From DAIDHK01 sp035510695 (GTDB lineage Bacteria; Patescibacteriota; Microgenomatia; Levybacterales; UBA12049): a DNA stretch of 21,163 bases. The notes beneath the pieces are model-generated. The model ran no database searches. It was not told where the DNA came from and saw only the letters and a program-made list of their open reading frames with translations. The stretch lies in contig DATKGO010000026.1 of assembly GCA_035510695.1 (NCBI GenBank), positions 1-21,163 on the forward strand. The letters run 5' to 3'. Below are positions 7,498 through 14,543 of this stretch, in pieces (position 1 is the stretch's first letter; each line of letters starts with the position of its first letter). The position numbers were made by a program, and so were the translations under genes.

Positions 7498-8169
7498 TTA
7501 TAAATTAAAACTTTGTAATAACTTTGCGTGTTCCGGATTAAATGTTTTACTCGAGCTTCGATATAATTCAATTTGCGTAGATTTCATTATTCCAATTTCT
7601 TCAGCCATTATGTTTCTCAATTTCTCAATTAATTTTAAAGAGGGAATTTGTTTATAACGTATAAAATTAATCCACCCCGTATATTCAAAGCCTTTAAAAA
7701 ATGGATTTGTATAATCACCTGAGACATTCAATTCTTTTCTTAATTGTTCTCTTAAATCATGCAAAGCAAATTGAGGATAAGCGAAGATCGATGCTGTATG
7801 CATATTAGAACCAAATCCTTTCAATAAAAATTCAAAGTTATATTGTTTTTTTATCTGTTCAATTATTGCTACCAATTTACTTTCATCTACTGAAATGGCT
7901 ATATTACCTAAAATAGTTAGATGCAGTTGTTCTAGTGGATAATAAAATTGTTTTGGATCAATAATTCTCAGCTCGGCGATATGCTTTTCTATTATTGACA
8001 ATAATTCTTTATCCGGCCTGATAATAATTGAGTAGTTTTCAAGTACAAGATCTTCAGAAAAAATTTGTATCTCTTCAGGTTTTAATGCAATTATTTGCCG
8101 ATGAACATACTCCTCAAATTGCCGAAAAACACTATTAGATTCAAAAACGTTATGAGACTTATTCATCAT
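7498..8169 (-). CDS. 2H-phosphoesterase / 2'-5' RNA ligase-like protein
   Basis: A 223-aa protein with features of the 2H phosphoesterase superfamily (LigT-like), whose members act on 2'-5' or cyclic phosphate bonds in RNA and nucleotides. The first HxT motif is clear (QLHLTILGN, H83-T85). The usual C-terminal block before the last helix is also there (IELYRSSSK, 200-208). Where the second HxT is expected the sequence reads GWINFIRY (165-172), with Trp in place of His, so one catalytic half appears lost. This could mean an altered or non-catalytic (for example nucleotide-binding) role. The ATG overlaps the TGA of the NUDIX gene by 4 bp (ATGA), implying translational coupling and a shared job in nucleotide or RNA-end clean-up. 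The start MMN has a second Met next to it. Base composition is AT-richer than the surrounding housekeeping genes. Confidence 0.65.
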   Translation of the reverse strand: MMNKSHNVFESNSVFRQFEEYVHRQIIALKPEEIQIFSEDLVLENYSIIIRPDKELLSIIEKHIAELRIIDPKQFYYPLEQLHLTILGNIAISVDESKLVAIIEQIKKQYNFEFLLKGFGSNMHTASIFAYPQFALHDLREQLRKELNVSGDYTNPFFKGFEYTGWINFIRYKQIPSLKLIEKLRNIMAEEIGIMKSTQIELYRSSSKTFNPEHAKLLQSFNL

Positions 8170-8717
8170 TTTTCATTTTTATATCCTAACTTTTGCAAAG
8201 CTAGAAAAAATGCGGAGATAGTTCCGGTAGCCCAAATTTCATGATTTTGAATCTTCTCAATAATTTCCTCCATCGTTAATTCAACTAACTCAATATTCTC
8301 TGTTTCATCCAGATGCTGTTGCTCTTTTTTATATGCATTTTCAACTAGAAAAATGTATAAATTCCCAATTTCTTTAGTCGGATTATGATTTAGTTTTCCT
8401 AAAAATGTAAATTTTTCCGCAGTATATCCCGTTTCTTCCAACAGCTCTCGTCTGGCAGCTTCTTCCGGTTTTTCATTTTCATTAAAATATCCTGCAGGAA
8501 ACTCGGTCATTATTTGTCCTACAGCATGTTTATACTGCTTATCCAAAATAAACTTTCCCTCTTTAGTAATTGGGACCATTTGCGCTACGTCATTATCCTG
8601 CCACATGAAATAATCATCAATTATTTTCCCGCTTGGTAATTCAATACTGTCCTGTCTTACTCTAAACCACGGATTATCAAAAGCTAATTTAGAAGAAAGC
8701 GTCTTCCACTTATTCAT
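8166..8717 (-). CDS. NUDIX hydrolase, ADP-ribose pyrophosphatase-like
   Basis: A 183-aa hydrolase counted from the ATG at 8717. It has a perfect Nudix box, G76-x5-E82-x7-R90-E-U-x-E-E-x-G-U (ending at Y98; core RRELLEETGYT). Upstream features are common to NudF-type ADP-ribose pyrophosphatases: WKTLSSKLAFDNPWFRVRQD and the PAG triplet just before the box (EFPAGYF). It should cleave a nucleoside diphosphate linked to another group, with Mg2+ held by the box glutamates; the exact substrate cannot be read from sequence. A longer frame up to 8768 would add a hydrophobic peptide unlike the family, so I chose the ATG in front of NKWKTL. The stop overlaps the start of the 2H gene by 4 bp. It is divergent from the ABC gene across a 78-bp gap. 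Confidence 0.85.
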   Translation of the reverse strand: MNKWKTLSSKLAFDNPWFRVRQDSIELPSGKIIDDYFMWQDNDVAQMVPITKEGKFILDKQYKHAVGQIMTEFPAGYFNENEKPEEAARRELLEETGYTAEKFTFLGKLNHNPTKEIGNLYIFLVENAYKKEQQHLDETENIELVELTMEEIIEKIQNHEIWATGTISAFFLALQKLGYKNEK

Positions 8718-8723
8718 GAGACT

Positions 8724-8729
8724 AATATA
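8724..8729 (-). promoter_or_regulatory. Possible -10 of the NUDIX gene
   Basis: TATATT on the minus strand, 6 nt before the ATG at 8717. No convincing -35 is seen at 16-18 bp, so this is weak and rests mainly on its position, which matches the other start-proximal -10 elements in the window. Confidence 0.3.
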
Positions 8730-8780
8730 GCAGAGTATTAAACAAATAAAACCACAATTCATACCCATATTCTTAACATA

Positions 8781-8789
8781 TGCTACTAT
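8781..8789 (+). promoter_or_regulatory. Predicted extended -10 promoter of the ABC gene
   Basis: TGC followed by TACTAT (8784-8789), with 6 nt to the ATG at 8796. The predicted transcription start falls on the start codon itself. The -35 is poor (TTCATA with a 20-bp spacer), but an extended -10 can compensate. Confidence 0.45.
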
Positions 8790-8795
8790 CTAAGT

Positions 8796-10571
8796 ATGCA
8801 GTGGGCAATCAAAGACGATTCTGGTTTAAGTTGGTGGGCAATGGTGAAAGCCATTTTGTATTTATTGGATAAACGAAAAAAAGCATATATCTTCTATACA
8901 ACAATTTTGTTTTCAGTTCTTTTCTATTCCCTTGTTCCATCATTTGTTATTGGGAAAATTGTTGATTTTCTGACAACTTACAAATTAGGAATGTCTCTTC
9001 TTCCATTATATGGATATGTCCTTTTTCTCACTTGCGCAACAGCAATTATTGCATTGATAAGACTTTCAGTGAAAAATAGATTGAATAACATACAATCTGA
9101 AGCAAATTATTTTACCAGAGTAAGAGGGTTTGAACGATTACTGGATTTCTCAATCAAGTGGCATGATAAAGAGGATACTGGTAGTAAAGTACAAAAAATT
9201 CAAAACGGAACCAATGCATTAGGTCAACTCCAAAATCTTTTGGGAAATGACGTCTTTGTCCAAGCTACTTCAATTATTGGTGTTCTTCTGGCTTTTTTAC
9301 TTCTAAAGCCACTCTTTTTTCTTTATTCTTTGATTTATATCGGTATTTTTGTAATAGTGCAAGCAAGTTTTTATAATCGGATGCAGCAAATGACTATTGA
9401 ATTTAATAAGTTGCTTGAAAAAGCAAGCGGAACATACTACGAAGGATTAAGTAATGTTTTAACCATAAAAACTCTTGGAGTAAAAGAAGATTTTAAGAAA
9501 AATATTACTTCCCGGGAAGAAATGACAAAAGATTATTCAATTAAAATGTCACGATTTGGTACTGACAAATGGAAAGCTTTCCAAATTGTTAATGCACTTG
9601 CCGTAGCCGGAATGCTTTTATTAATCAGCAATGGATACTTAGTAAAAGCAATTAGCCTTGGATCAATAATTGTCTTCTTTAATTACTTTCAAACTCTATC
9701 AGAAGCGTTAGGTGCCAGTACAAGCCTGATAGACTTATTAATCAATACAAAAATAAGTATTGCCCGTATGATGCCAATTTTTTGGGAGAAATCTACAGTA
9801 AAGGAAGGACTTCTAAATTTTCCCAAGATATGGGAACAAATACAAATCCAAAACGGAAATTTCAGTTATCAAGAAACGGAAAATGGCATAATTAAAGATT
9901 CAGCACTAGAAAATATAAATCTGGCTATTAAGAAATATGAAAAAGTAGGTATTGTTGGACAATCAGGAAGTGGAAAATCAACATTAGCCAAACTATTACT
10001 TGGACTTTATGAATTAAATAATGGAACATATAAAATTGGGCCGACAAATTTCTATAATATAAAACATACTGAAGCCACAAATGAAATTGCTCTTGTCTTA
10101 CAAGACTCAGAAATGTTTAATCTCTCTTTGCAGGACAATATTACTTTAATGAGAGAATATAACGATTCACTGTTTCAACGCGCAGTTACAATTGCGCAAC
10201 TAGAAGAACTTATTAAGAAATTACCTGAAGGAATAAATACGTTTATTGGTGAGAAAGGCTATCGTCTCTCTGGTGGAGAAAGACAACGAATAGGAATTGC
10301 CAGAGCAATATATAAAGATCCACAGATTTTGGTATTAGATGAAGCAACTTCCTCACTTGATACAAAAACAGAATCTCTTATCCAAGAGGGATTAGATGCT
10401 CATTTAGAGAAAAAAACAGTGATTAGTATAGCTCACCGCATTTCAACCTTAAAAAATACCGATAGGATAATAGTATTTGACAACGGTCGAATAGTTGAAG
10501 AAGGCACATATGATTCATTATTAAAAAATAACAAATCAAAATTTTGGGAATTAAATAAGCTTCAAGGATAA
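8796..10571 (+). CDS. ABC exporter, fused membrane and ATPase domains
   Basis: A 591-aa half-transporter of the type I exporter class (MsbA/LmrA/McjD-like) that probably dimerises in the inner membrane. The membrane domain covers about 1-330, with hydrophobic helices near 31-56, 70-90, 155-172, 173-190, 262-280 and 288-300. The nucleotide-binding domain (about 345-590) has Walker A GQSGSGKST (388-396), Q-loop Q436 (LVLQDSEMF), signature LSGGERQR (491-498), Walker B ILVLDE (D515, E516) and H-loop H547 (SIAHRIST). All motifs are intact, so it should be an active ATPase. Substrate is unknown; no cargo peptide or partner gene is adjacent. It is the only plus-strand gene, flanked divergently by the NUDIX gene and convergently by pnp. 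With the NUDIX-2H pair it forms an AT-richer block, compatible with separate acquisition. A start at 8796 places the ATG right after an extended -10. Confidence 0.93.
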   Translation: MQWAIKDDSGLSWWAMVKAILYLLDKRKKAYIFYTTILFSVLFYSLVPSFVIGKIVDFLTTYKLGMSLLPLYGYVLFLTCATAIIALIRLSVKNRLNNIQSEANYFTRVRGFERLLDFSIKWHDKEDTGSKVQKIQNGTNALGQLQNLLGNDVFVQATSIIGVLLAFLLLKPLFFLYSLIYIGIFVIVQASFYNRMQQMTIEFNKLLEKASGTYYEGLSNVLTIKTLGVKEDFKKNITSREEMTKDYSIKMSRFGTDKWKAFQIVNALAVAGMLLLISNGYLVKAISLGSIIVFFNYFQTLSEALGASTSLIDLLINTKISIARMMPIFWEKSTVKEGLLNFPKIWEQIQIQNGNFSYQETENGIIKDSALENINLAIKKYEKVGIVGQSGSGKSTLAKLLLGLYELNNGTYKIGPTNFYNIKHTEATNEIALVLQDSEMFNLSLQDNITLMREYNDSLFQRAVTIAQLEELIKKLPEGINTFIGEKGYRLSGGERQRIGIARAIYKDPQILVLDEATSSLDTKTESLIQEGLDAHLEKKTVISIAHRISTLKNTDRIIVFDNGRIVEEGTYDSLLKNNKSKFWELNKLQG

Positions 10572-10604
10572 AAGCTGGATTCTGGATTGTGCTCAGAATG
10601 ATAG

Positions 10605-10632
10605 GAAGATCCTGAAACAAGTTCAGGATGAC
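10605..10632. repeat. Dispersed 28-bp palindromic repeat, copy 2
   Basis: Identical over 28 bases to 2215-2242: stem ATCCTGAA (10609-10616), loop ACAAG, stem TTCAGGAT (10622-10629). It lies in the 109-bp gap between the convergent ABC and pnp genes. No run of T follows on either strand, so it is not a standard terminator, though it could protect both mRNA 3' ends. The rest of the gap is AT-rich with an AGCTTTT/AAAAGCT pair too far apart to be convincing. Confidence 0.85.
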
Positions 10633-10680
10633 GACATCTTAGTAAACTTTGAGCTTTTGATTTCTAGCTTTTAATTTAGC

Positions 10681-13044
10681 TTAAAAGTGGGTTTTACGAC
10701 GAGGTCTTGCACCAAAACGTGAATTGCTGCCTGTTCTGCTTTCCTGTCGCTCACGCATAAACTGCTGAGTTAGAGGATGAGGCGCAGACGCCGGACGATC
10801 TTCTCTGGGAGCAAAACTTGGTCTTGGTCTATCATCTCTGGCTCTGAAATCAGTTCTCGGACGATCATTACGTGGACGAAATTCTCTGGGACGAGCTTCT
10901 CCTTGTCCTTCATTTCCTCCGCCTTCCTTAATATCATCACCAAAAAGCATGGATAAATTAATTCTGCCCTGATCGTCGACTTGAATAACTCTGACTTTAA
11001 CTACCTGACCAACTTTAACCACATCTTCCGGCGATTTAACAAATCCTGCTGCCATTTGTGAGACATGTACCATACCTTCTTTACCGGGTAAAAACTCCAC
11101 GAAGGCTCCGAAAGAAAGAATTCTTTTAACCGGTCCTTCAAATTCTTCTCCAATTTTTACTTCCCTGACTATACTGCTTACCCAATCGAAAGCTTTCTTA
11201 ACTGCTTCATCGCTCGTACCTGACACTGTAACCGTGCCGTCATCTTCAACATCAACCGTAGCGCCGGTTTGCGCAATAATATTTTTAATAACTTTTCCTC
11301 CGGGGCCGATAACTTCACCGATTCTATCCACCGGAATCTTCAAAACTTCAATTTTGGGCGCAAAAGCTGATAATGCAGGTCGTGGAGCTGGAAGAACAGC
11401 TTTCATTTTCTCCAAAATGAACATACGAGCTGTTCGTGCACGCTCTAAAATCTCTTTTACTTGCGCATCTGTTAATCCGGGAACTTTAACATCCAATTGA
11501 ATAGCTGTAATTCCCGTATCGGTTCCAGCCACTTTGAAGTCCATATCGCCTGAAAAGTCTTCCAAACCGATAATATCGGTTAATAAAACATAATTATCTT
11601 TATCGGACATCATACCGATAGAAATACCGGCTACCGGCTTAGTAATCGGAACTCCTGCATCCATAAGAGCCATAGTTGAACCGCAAGTGGAGGCCATAGA
11701 ACTTGATCCGTTTTGTGATAAGACTTCGGAAACCACTCTCACTGTGTAAGGAAACTTTTCACGAGTTGGGATAACTGCTTGTAATGCACGTTCTGCCAAT
11801 GCCCCATGACCAATTTCACGACGTGAAGGTGTTCCGATTCTTCCGGCTTGTCCAAAGGAATACGGCGGACCTGAGTAATGATGAATATAACTCTTGGTTT
11901 CTTCGCCTTCTGCCGATTCAATCAACTGTTCCATTCGAGGAGAACCCAATGTAACAATAGATAATGCTTGCGTTAAGCCTCGCTCAAAAATGGCTGATCC
12001 ATGAGTTCTGGGTAACATTCCAACTTCAACATTAATCTCACGAATTTCATCCACTTTTCTACCGTCCGGTCGAGCTTTTTTCGTGACTATGTTACTTCTG
12101 ATACTCTTAAACATGACATAATCCAGTGCTTTAACCAAAACTTTTTTATCTAAAACAGTGCCCGGATTTGCCAACTTCTCATCTTCATAAATTTTCGCCA
12201 ATAAATCTTCTGTCTCGGAACCACTGCCTTCTTTATTCGCACGCACTTCAATTAATGCCTCAACTTCTTTTTTATAAGATTTGTTAATCAGAGCAACTGC
12301 ATCATTTAAGGCAACATCAGGATTTAGAGTAAATTTCTTTTGTCCAACTTTCTTTACTAAATCTTCAATAAATTCAATTACTTTTCGTGTTTCCGTATGA
12401 GCGGCAACAATTGCATCATGAACAATTGCTTCCGACACCTGTAAGGCACCTGCTTCAAGCATGACGGTTAAATCTTTACTTTGAGAGGCAACAATATTCA
12501 AATCCGAAACCAGTCCTTCGGATACTGTCGGATTAAGAACAAGCTCCACTTCCTGAGTTTCCGGATTCTTGGCTGTTCCGACTCTAATCGCGCCAATTGG
12601 TCCGTTCCAAGGAATCGGAGAAATTGCCAAAGCAGCCGAAACCGCGTTCAAAGCTAAAATATCCGGTTCATGTTCCCCGTCAACTGACAAAACAGTAATT
12701 ACGACTTGAACTTCCTGTTTAAATTCCTTAGGGAATAAAGGACGGATTGAACGGTCAATCAAACGGCCAATAAGAATTGATTCATCTGTCGGACGGCCTT
12801 CCCGTTTTACCCAACGTGAACCTTTAATTCTTCCTCCGGCATAAAGTTTTTCCGTATATTCAACACTGAGGGGGAAATAATCAAGATCCGCACGAATAGT
12901 TCCGGCAACAACGGTTATTAAAACCACTGTATCGCCAAGTCTCGCCAAAACTGAGGATGTTGCTTGTGGAGCAAGATGACCTGTCTCAAAGCTTAAAGTT
13001 TCGCCAGCTAATTCCATGCTGACTTTTGTAGTTTTTTTAATCAT
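10681..13044 (-). CDS. pnp: Polynucleotide phosphorylase with Arg-rich C-terminal tail
   Basis: A 787-aa 3'-5' phosphorolytic exoribonuclease that forms a trimeric ring. Order: first RNase PH domain (about 10-225), helical linker (about 240-315), second RNase PH domain (about 325-555) with the catalytic acidic segment GDMDFKVAGT (499-508), KH domain with GPGG loop (580-583), and S1 domain (about 630-700, SFGAFVEFLPGKEGMVH). Residues about 703-787 form a low-complexity tail rich in Arg, Asp and Pro, with repeated RPR, DRPR and ARDDRP units and ending in RPRRKTHF. This is unusual in composition and may bind RNA or partners. The gene lies 75 bp downstream of rpsO, the classical order, and is probably co-transcribed with it. 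The leader holds a small TTCTTGAAGAA palindrome (13093-13103) and a weak TATACT at 13068-13073, but no good separate promoter. Confidence 0.97.
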   Translation of the reverse strand: MIKKTTKVSMELAGETLSFETGHLAPQATSSVLARLGDTVVLITVVAGTIRADLDYFPLSVEYTEKLYAGGRIKGSRWVKREGRPTDESILIGRLIDRSIRPLFPKEFKQEVQVVITVLSVDGEHEPDILALNAVSAALAISPIPWNGPIGAIRVGTAKNPETQEVELVLNPTVSEGLVSDLNIVASQSKDLTVMLEAGALQVSEAIVHDAIVAAHTETRKVIEFIEDLVKKVGQKKFTLNPDVALNDAVALINKSYKKEVEALIEVRANKEGSGSETEDLLAKIYEDEKLANPGTVLDKKVLVKALDYVMFKSIRSNIVTKKARPDGRKVDEIREINVEVGMLPRTHGSAIFERGLTQALSIVTLGSPRMEQLIESAEGEETKSYIHHYSGPPYSFGQAGRIGTPSRREIGHGALAERALQAVIPTREKFPYTVRVVSEVLSQNGSSSMASTCGSTMALMDAGVPITKPVAGISIGMMSDKDNYVLLTDIIGLEDFSGDMDFKVAGTDTGITAIQLDVKVPGLTDAQVKEILERARTARMFILEKMKAVLPAPRPALSAFAPKIEVLKIPVDRIGEVIGPGGKVIKNIIAQTGATVDVEDDGTVTVSGTSDEAVKKAFDWVSSIVREVKIGEEFEGPVKRILSFGAFVEFLPGKEGMVHVSQMAAGFVKSPEDVVKVGQVVKVRVIQVDDQGRINLSMLFGDDIKEGGGNEGQGEARPREFRPRNDRPRTDFRARDDRPRPSFAPREDRPASAPHPLTQQFMRERQESRTGSNSRFGARPRRKTHF

Positions 13045-13119
13045 AAAATATTATCTTCTTTTAAATTAGTATAATGAGGATATTGTTATATCTTCTTGAA
13101 GAACTTTCTATCCCTGATA

Positions 13120-13389
13120 TTAGTTCTTTAGTCCAATTTTTTTCAAAATCCCTGTCGCACGTTTTTTATCAACTGTTCCCAAAAAATTAATCAGTCTTCG
13201 ACGTTTCGCAATCATGGATAATAAACCTCTTCGGCTATGATTATCATGATTATGCTGTTTTAAATGTTCGGCCAAACGATCAATCCTGTGACTTAAAAGT
13301 GCAATTTGCACTTCCGGACTTCCGGTATCGGTTTTTGTAGTCTGAAAATCCTGAATGATTTGCTGTTTTTGAGTTGTATTCAGCGGCAT
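13120..13389 (-). CDS. rpsO: 30S ribosomal protein S15
   Basis: An 89-aa primary 16S rRNA-binding protein of the small subunit platform. Family landmarks are present: TDTGSPEVQIALLSHRIDRLAEHLKQHNHDNHSRRGLLSMIAKRRRLINFL, abbreviated here by its blocks TGSPEVQIALL (21-31 region), LxxHxxDxHSRRGL and the basic RRRLINFL helix. I chose the ATG at 13389 (MPLNTTQ): it gives the standard length and follows a near-consensus promoter. The longer frame up to 13428 would run back through that promoter. The upstream gene ends at 13429, so the promoter occupies the whole 39-bp gap. The predicted mRNA has almost no leader, leaving no room for the S15-binding autoregulatory leader known from several bacteria. 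Confidence 0.96.
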   Translation of the reverse strand: MPLNTTQKQQIIQDFQTTKTDTGSPEVQIALLSHRIDRLAEHLKQHNHDNHSRRGLLSMIAKRRRLINFLGTVDKKRATGILKKIGLKN

Positions 13390-13399
13390 AAGTACGAGT

Positions 13400-13428
13400 A
13401 TTATAGCAGTTTTAAAATTTAATAGCAA
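13400..13428 (-). promoter_or_regulatory. Predicted rpsO-pnp promoter, near-consensus and near-leaderless
   Basis: Minus strand: -35 TTGCTA (13423-13428), 17-bp spacer, -10 TATAAT (13400-13405). The ATG begins 10 nt below the -10, predicting a leader of about 3-4 nt. The -35 abuts the stop codon of the upstream gene. Confidence 0.75.
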
Positions 13429-14526
13429 TTATTCGATGTTCGAAGATCCTTTATAGACTTTTGGTGTCAACCAATCAGCCGGAGGATTCGTATCATCGGC
13501 TTGCTGATTTGACTGTTGTTGTTTTGGCTGTTGCTGATTTTGCAACTGACTTAACTGCTGTCTTGTTTGTTCTAAATTGGATGGCTGCTGCGGTTGAACC
13601 TGTCTTCCATTTTGATTCTGTTGACGATTTTGTTGGCCTTGCTGTTGCTGACGATCTCCAAACCTGTTTTGGTTTTGAGTTCTTGCTTGCTGTTGTGGTC
13701 GCGGCTGGTTATCACGTTGCTGCATGTCCGGCTGTTTACGTTGCGGCTGTTGATTAATCTGATGATTAGGCTGGTTAATTCGACTCGGACGTTTCGCACC
13801 TTTACGAAGTAGTATTGCGGCAATTTCAAATGCTAAATAACTGGTATTTTGATTTTGGAAATTATTGGTTGCAGCTGAAATACCGTTGATTAAATTCTGA
13901 GCAATATCTATATCAAAATCATAACCTAATGATAAAAGTAAATCGGCAACCTGCTCACTGACAGATGAAAAACGCGGTGAAACAAGAACGACATTCCCAT
14001 AATTTTCATTTTGTTCTTTGTTGTCAATATTAATAACCGTTAAATCTTTTGCATTTTCTTCATTATATAAGCCACCTAAATCCGCTAATTTAGGAGTACC
14101 GACAGCAATTAAAAGTCCGGAAAGATTTACACTGCTATGACTGTATTTAACATCCTCTTCGCTAAAAGACAAACCTTGTTCACCGGCTTTTACGATAATA
14201 TTAAGGTAACCGTTATCAATTGTATAAGAAACTTTTTCAATTTCTCCCTCATCTTTATAAGGGAAGGCTACTGTCAAATCTCCGCCACTATTTTGGCCAC
14301 CTTGAAGCTTAGAATCGACTTTATCAATTCCCACTAAGGAAGAATGCTCAACTAAAGGCTCGGTTGCGGAAGCAATGGCAACTTTTTTACCTGCAGCTTT
14401 AAAAGTAAGATAAAGCGCTAAAGCGGCTGCCATATCGTCTATTTGAGGATTTCGACCAACAGCGATACCTATTTGATCGTTGTGTTCAATAATATCTTTA
14501 ATTTGTTGGAGTGCTTGATTATCCAT
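13429..14526 (-). CDS. DHH-family (NrnA-like) protein with degenerate active site and Gln/Asn-rich tail
   Basis: A 365-aa protein in two parts. Residues 1-243 follow the fold pattern of DHH/NrnA phosphoesterases, which degrade nanoRNA or cyclic dinucleotide products. The metal motifs are mostly lost: the HxNPDGD block reads GRNPQID (24-30; His to Gly, first Asp to Gln, last Asp kept as D30), the DHH block reads DNK (D168-N169-K170 in VINIDNKEQN), and the later TDTG-type block reads SAATNNF. Surrounding landmarks are kept (ALALYLTFKAAGKKV, SSVSEQVADLL, FEIAAILLRKGA). Residues about 251-342 are low complexity, 52 of 92 being Gln or Asn by my count, with scattered Arg. It lies between infB and rpsO, where many bacteria have nrnA, so I infer a catalytically dead nrnA descendant with a binding or scaffold role. 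It starts 17 bp after infB and is probably co-transcribed with nusA-infB. Confidence 0.75.
   Translation of the reverse strand: MDNQALQQIKDIIEHNDQIGIAVGRNPQIDDMAAALALYLTFKAAGKKVAIASATEPLVEHSSLVGIDKVDSKLQGGQNSGGDLTVAFPYKDEGEIEKVSYTIDNGYLNIIVKAGEQGLSFSEEDVKYSHSSVNLSGLLIAVGTPKLADLGGLYNEENAKDLTVINIDNKEQNENYGNVVLVSPRFSSVSEQVADLLLSLGYDFDIDIAQNLINGISAATNNFQNQNTSYLAFEIAAILLRKGAKRPSRINQPNHQINQQPQRKQPDMQQRDNQPRPQQQARTQNQNRFGDRQQQQGQQNRQQNQNGRQVQPQQPSNLEQTRQQLSQLQNQQQPKQQQSNQQADDTNPPADWLTPKVYKGSSNIE
13475..13775 (-). repeat. Low-complexity CAA/CAG-type coding repeat
   Basis: On the minus strand this segment is dominated by CAA, CAG and AAC/AAT codons encoding the Gln/Asn-rich tail. Such DNA is prone to slippage, so the tail length may vary between strains. 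There are no stops or frameshifts in this copy. Confidence 0.7.
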
Positions 14527-14543
14527 ATCCTATAAGAATGGTT

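Noticed and set aside
10605..10632. Bidirectional intrinsic terminator between the ABC gene and pnp
   Set aside because: The hairpin is good, but neither strand has a U-tract after it, and the same element occurs elsewhere as a dispersed repeat.
13045..13119. S15-binding or RNase III regulatory hairpin in the rpsO-pnp gap
   Set aside because: Only an 11-base TTCTTGAAGAA palindrome is visible; this is too short to support a structured regulatory leader.
13461..13829. Several open frames on both strands within the Gln/Asn-rich region
   Set aside because: They are by-products of the CAA/CAG repeat read in other frames; only the frame continuous with the DHH-like domain has a sensible protein.
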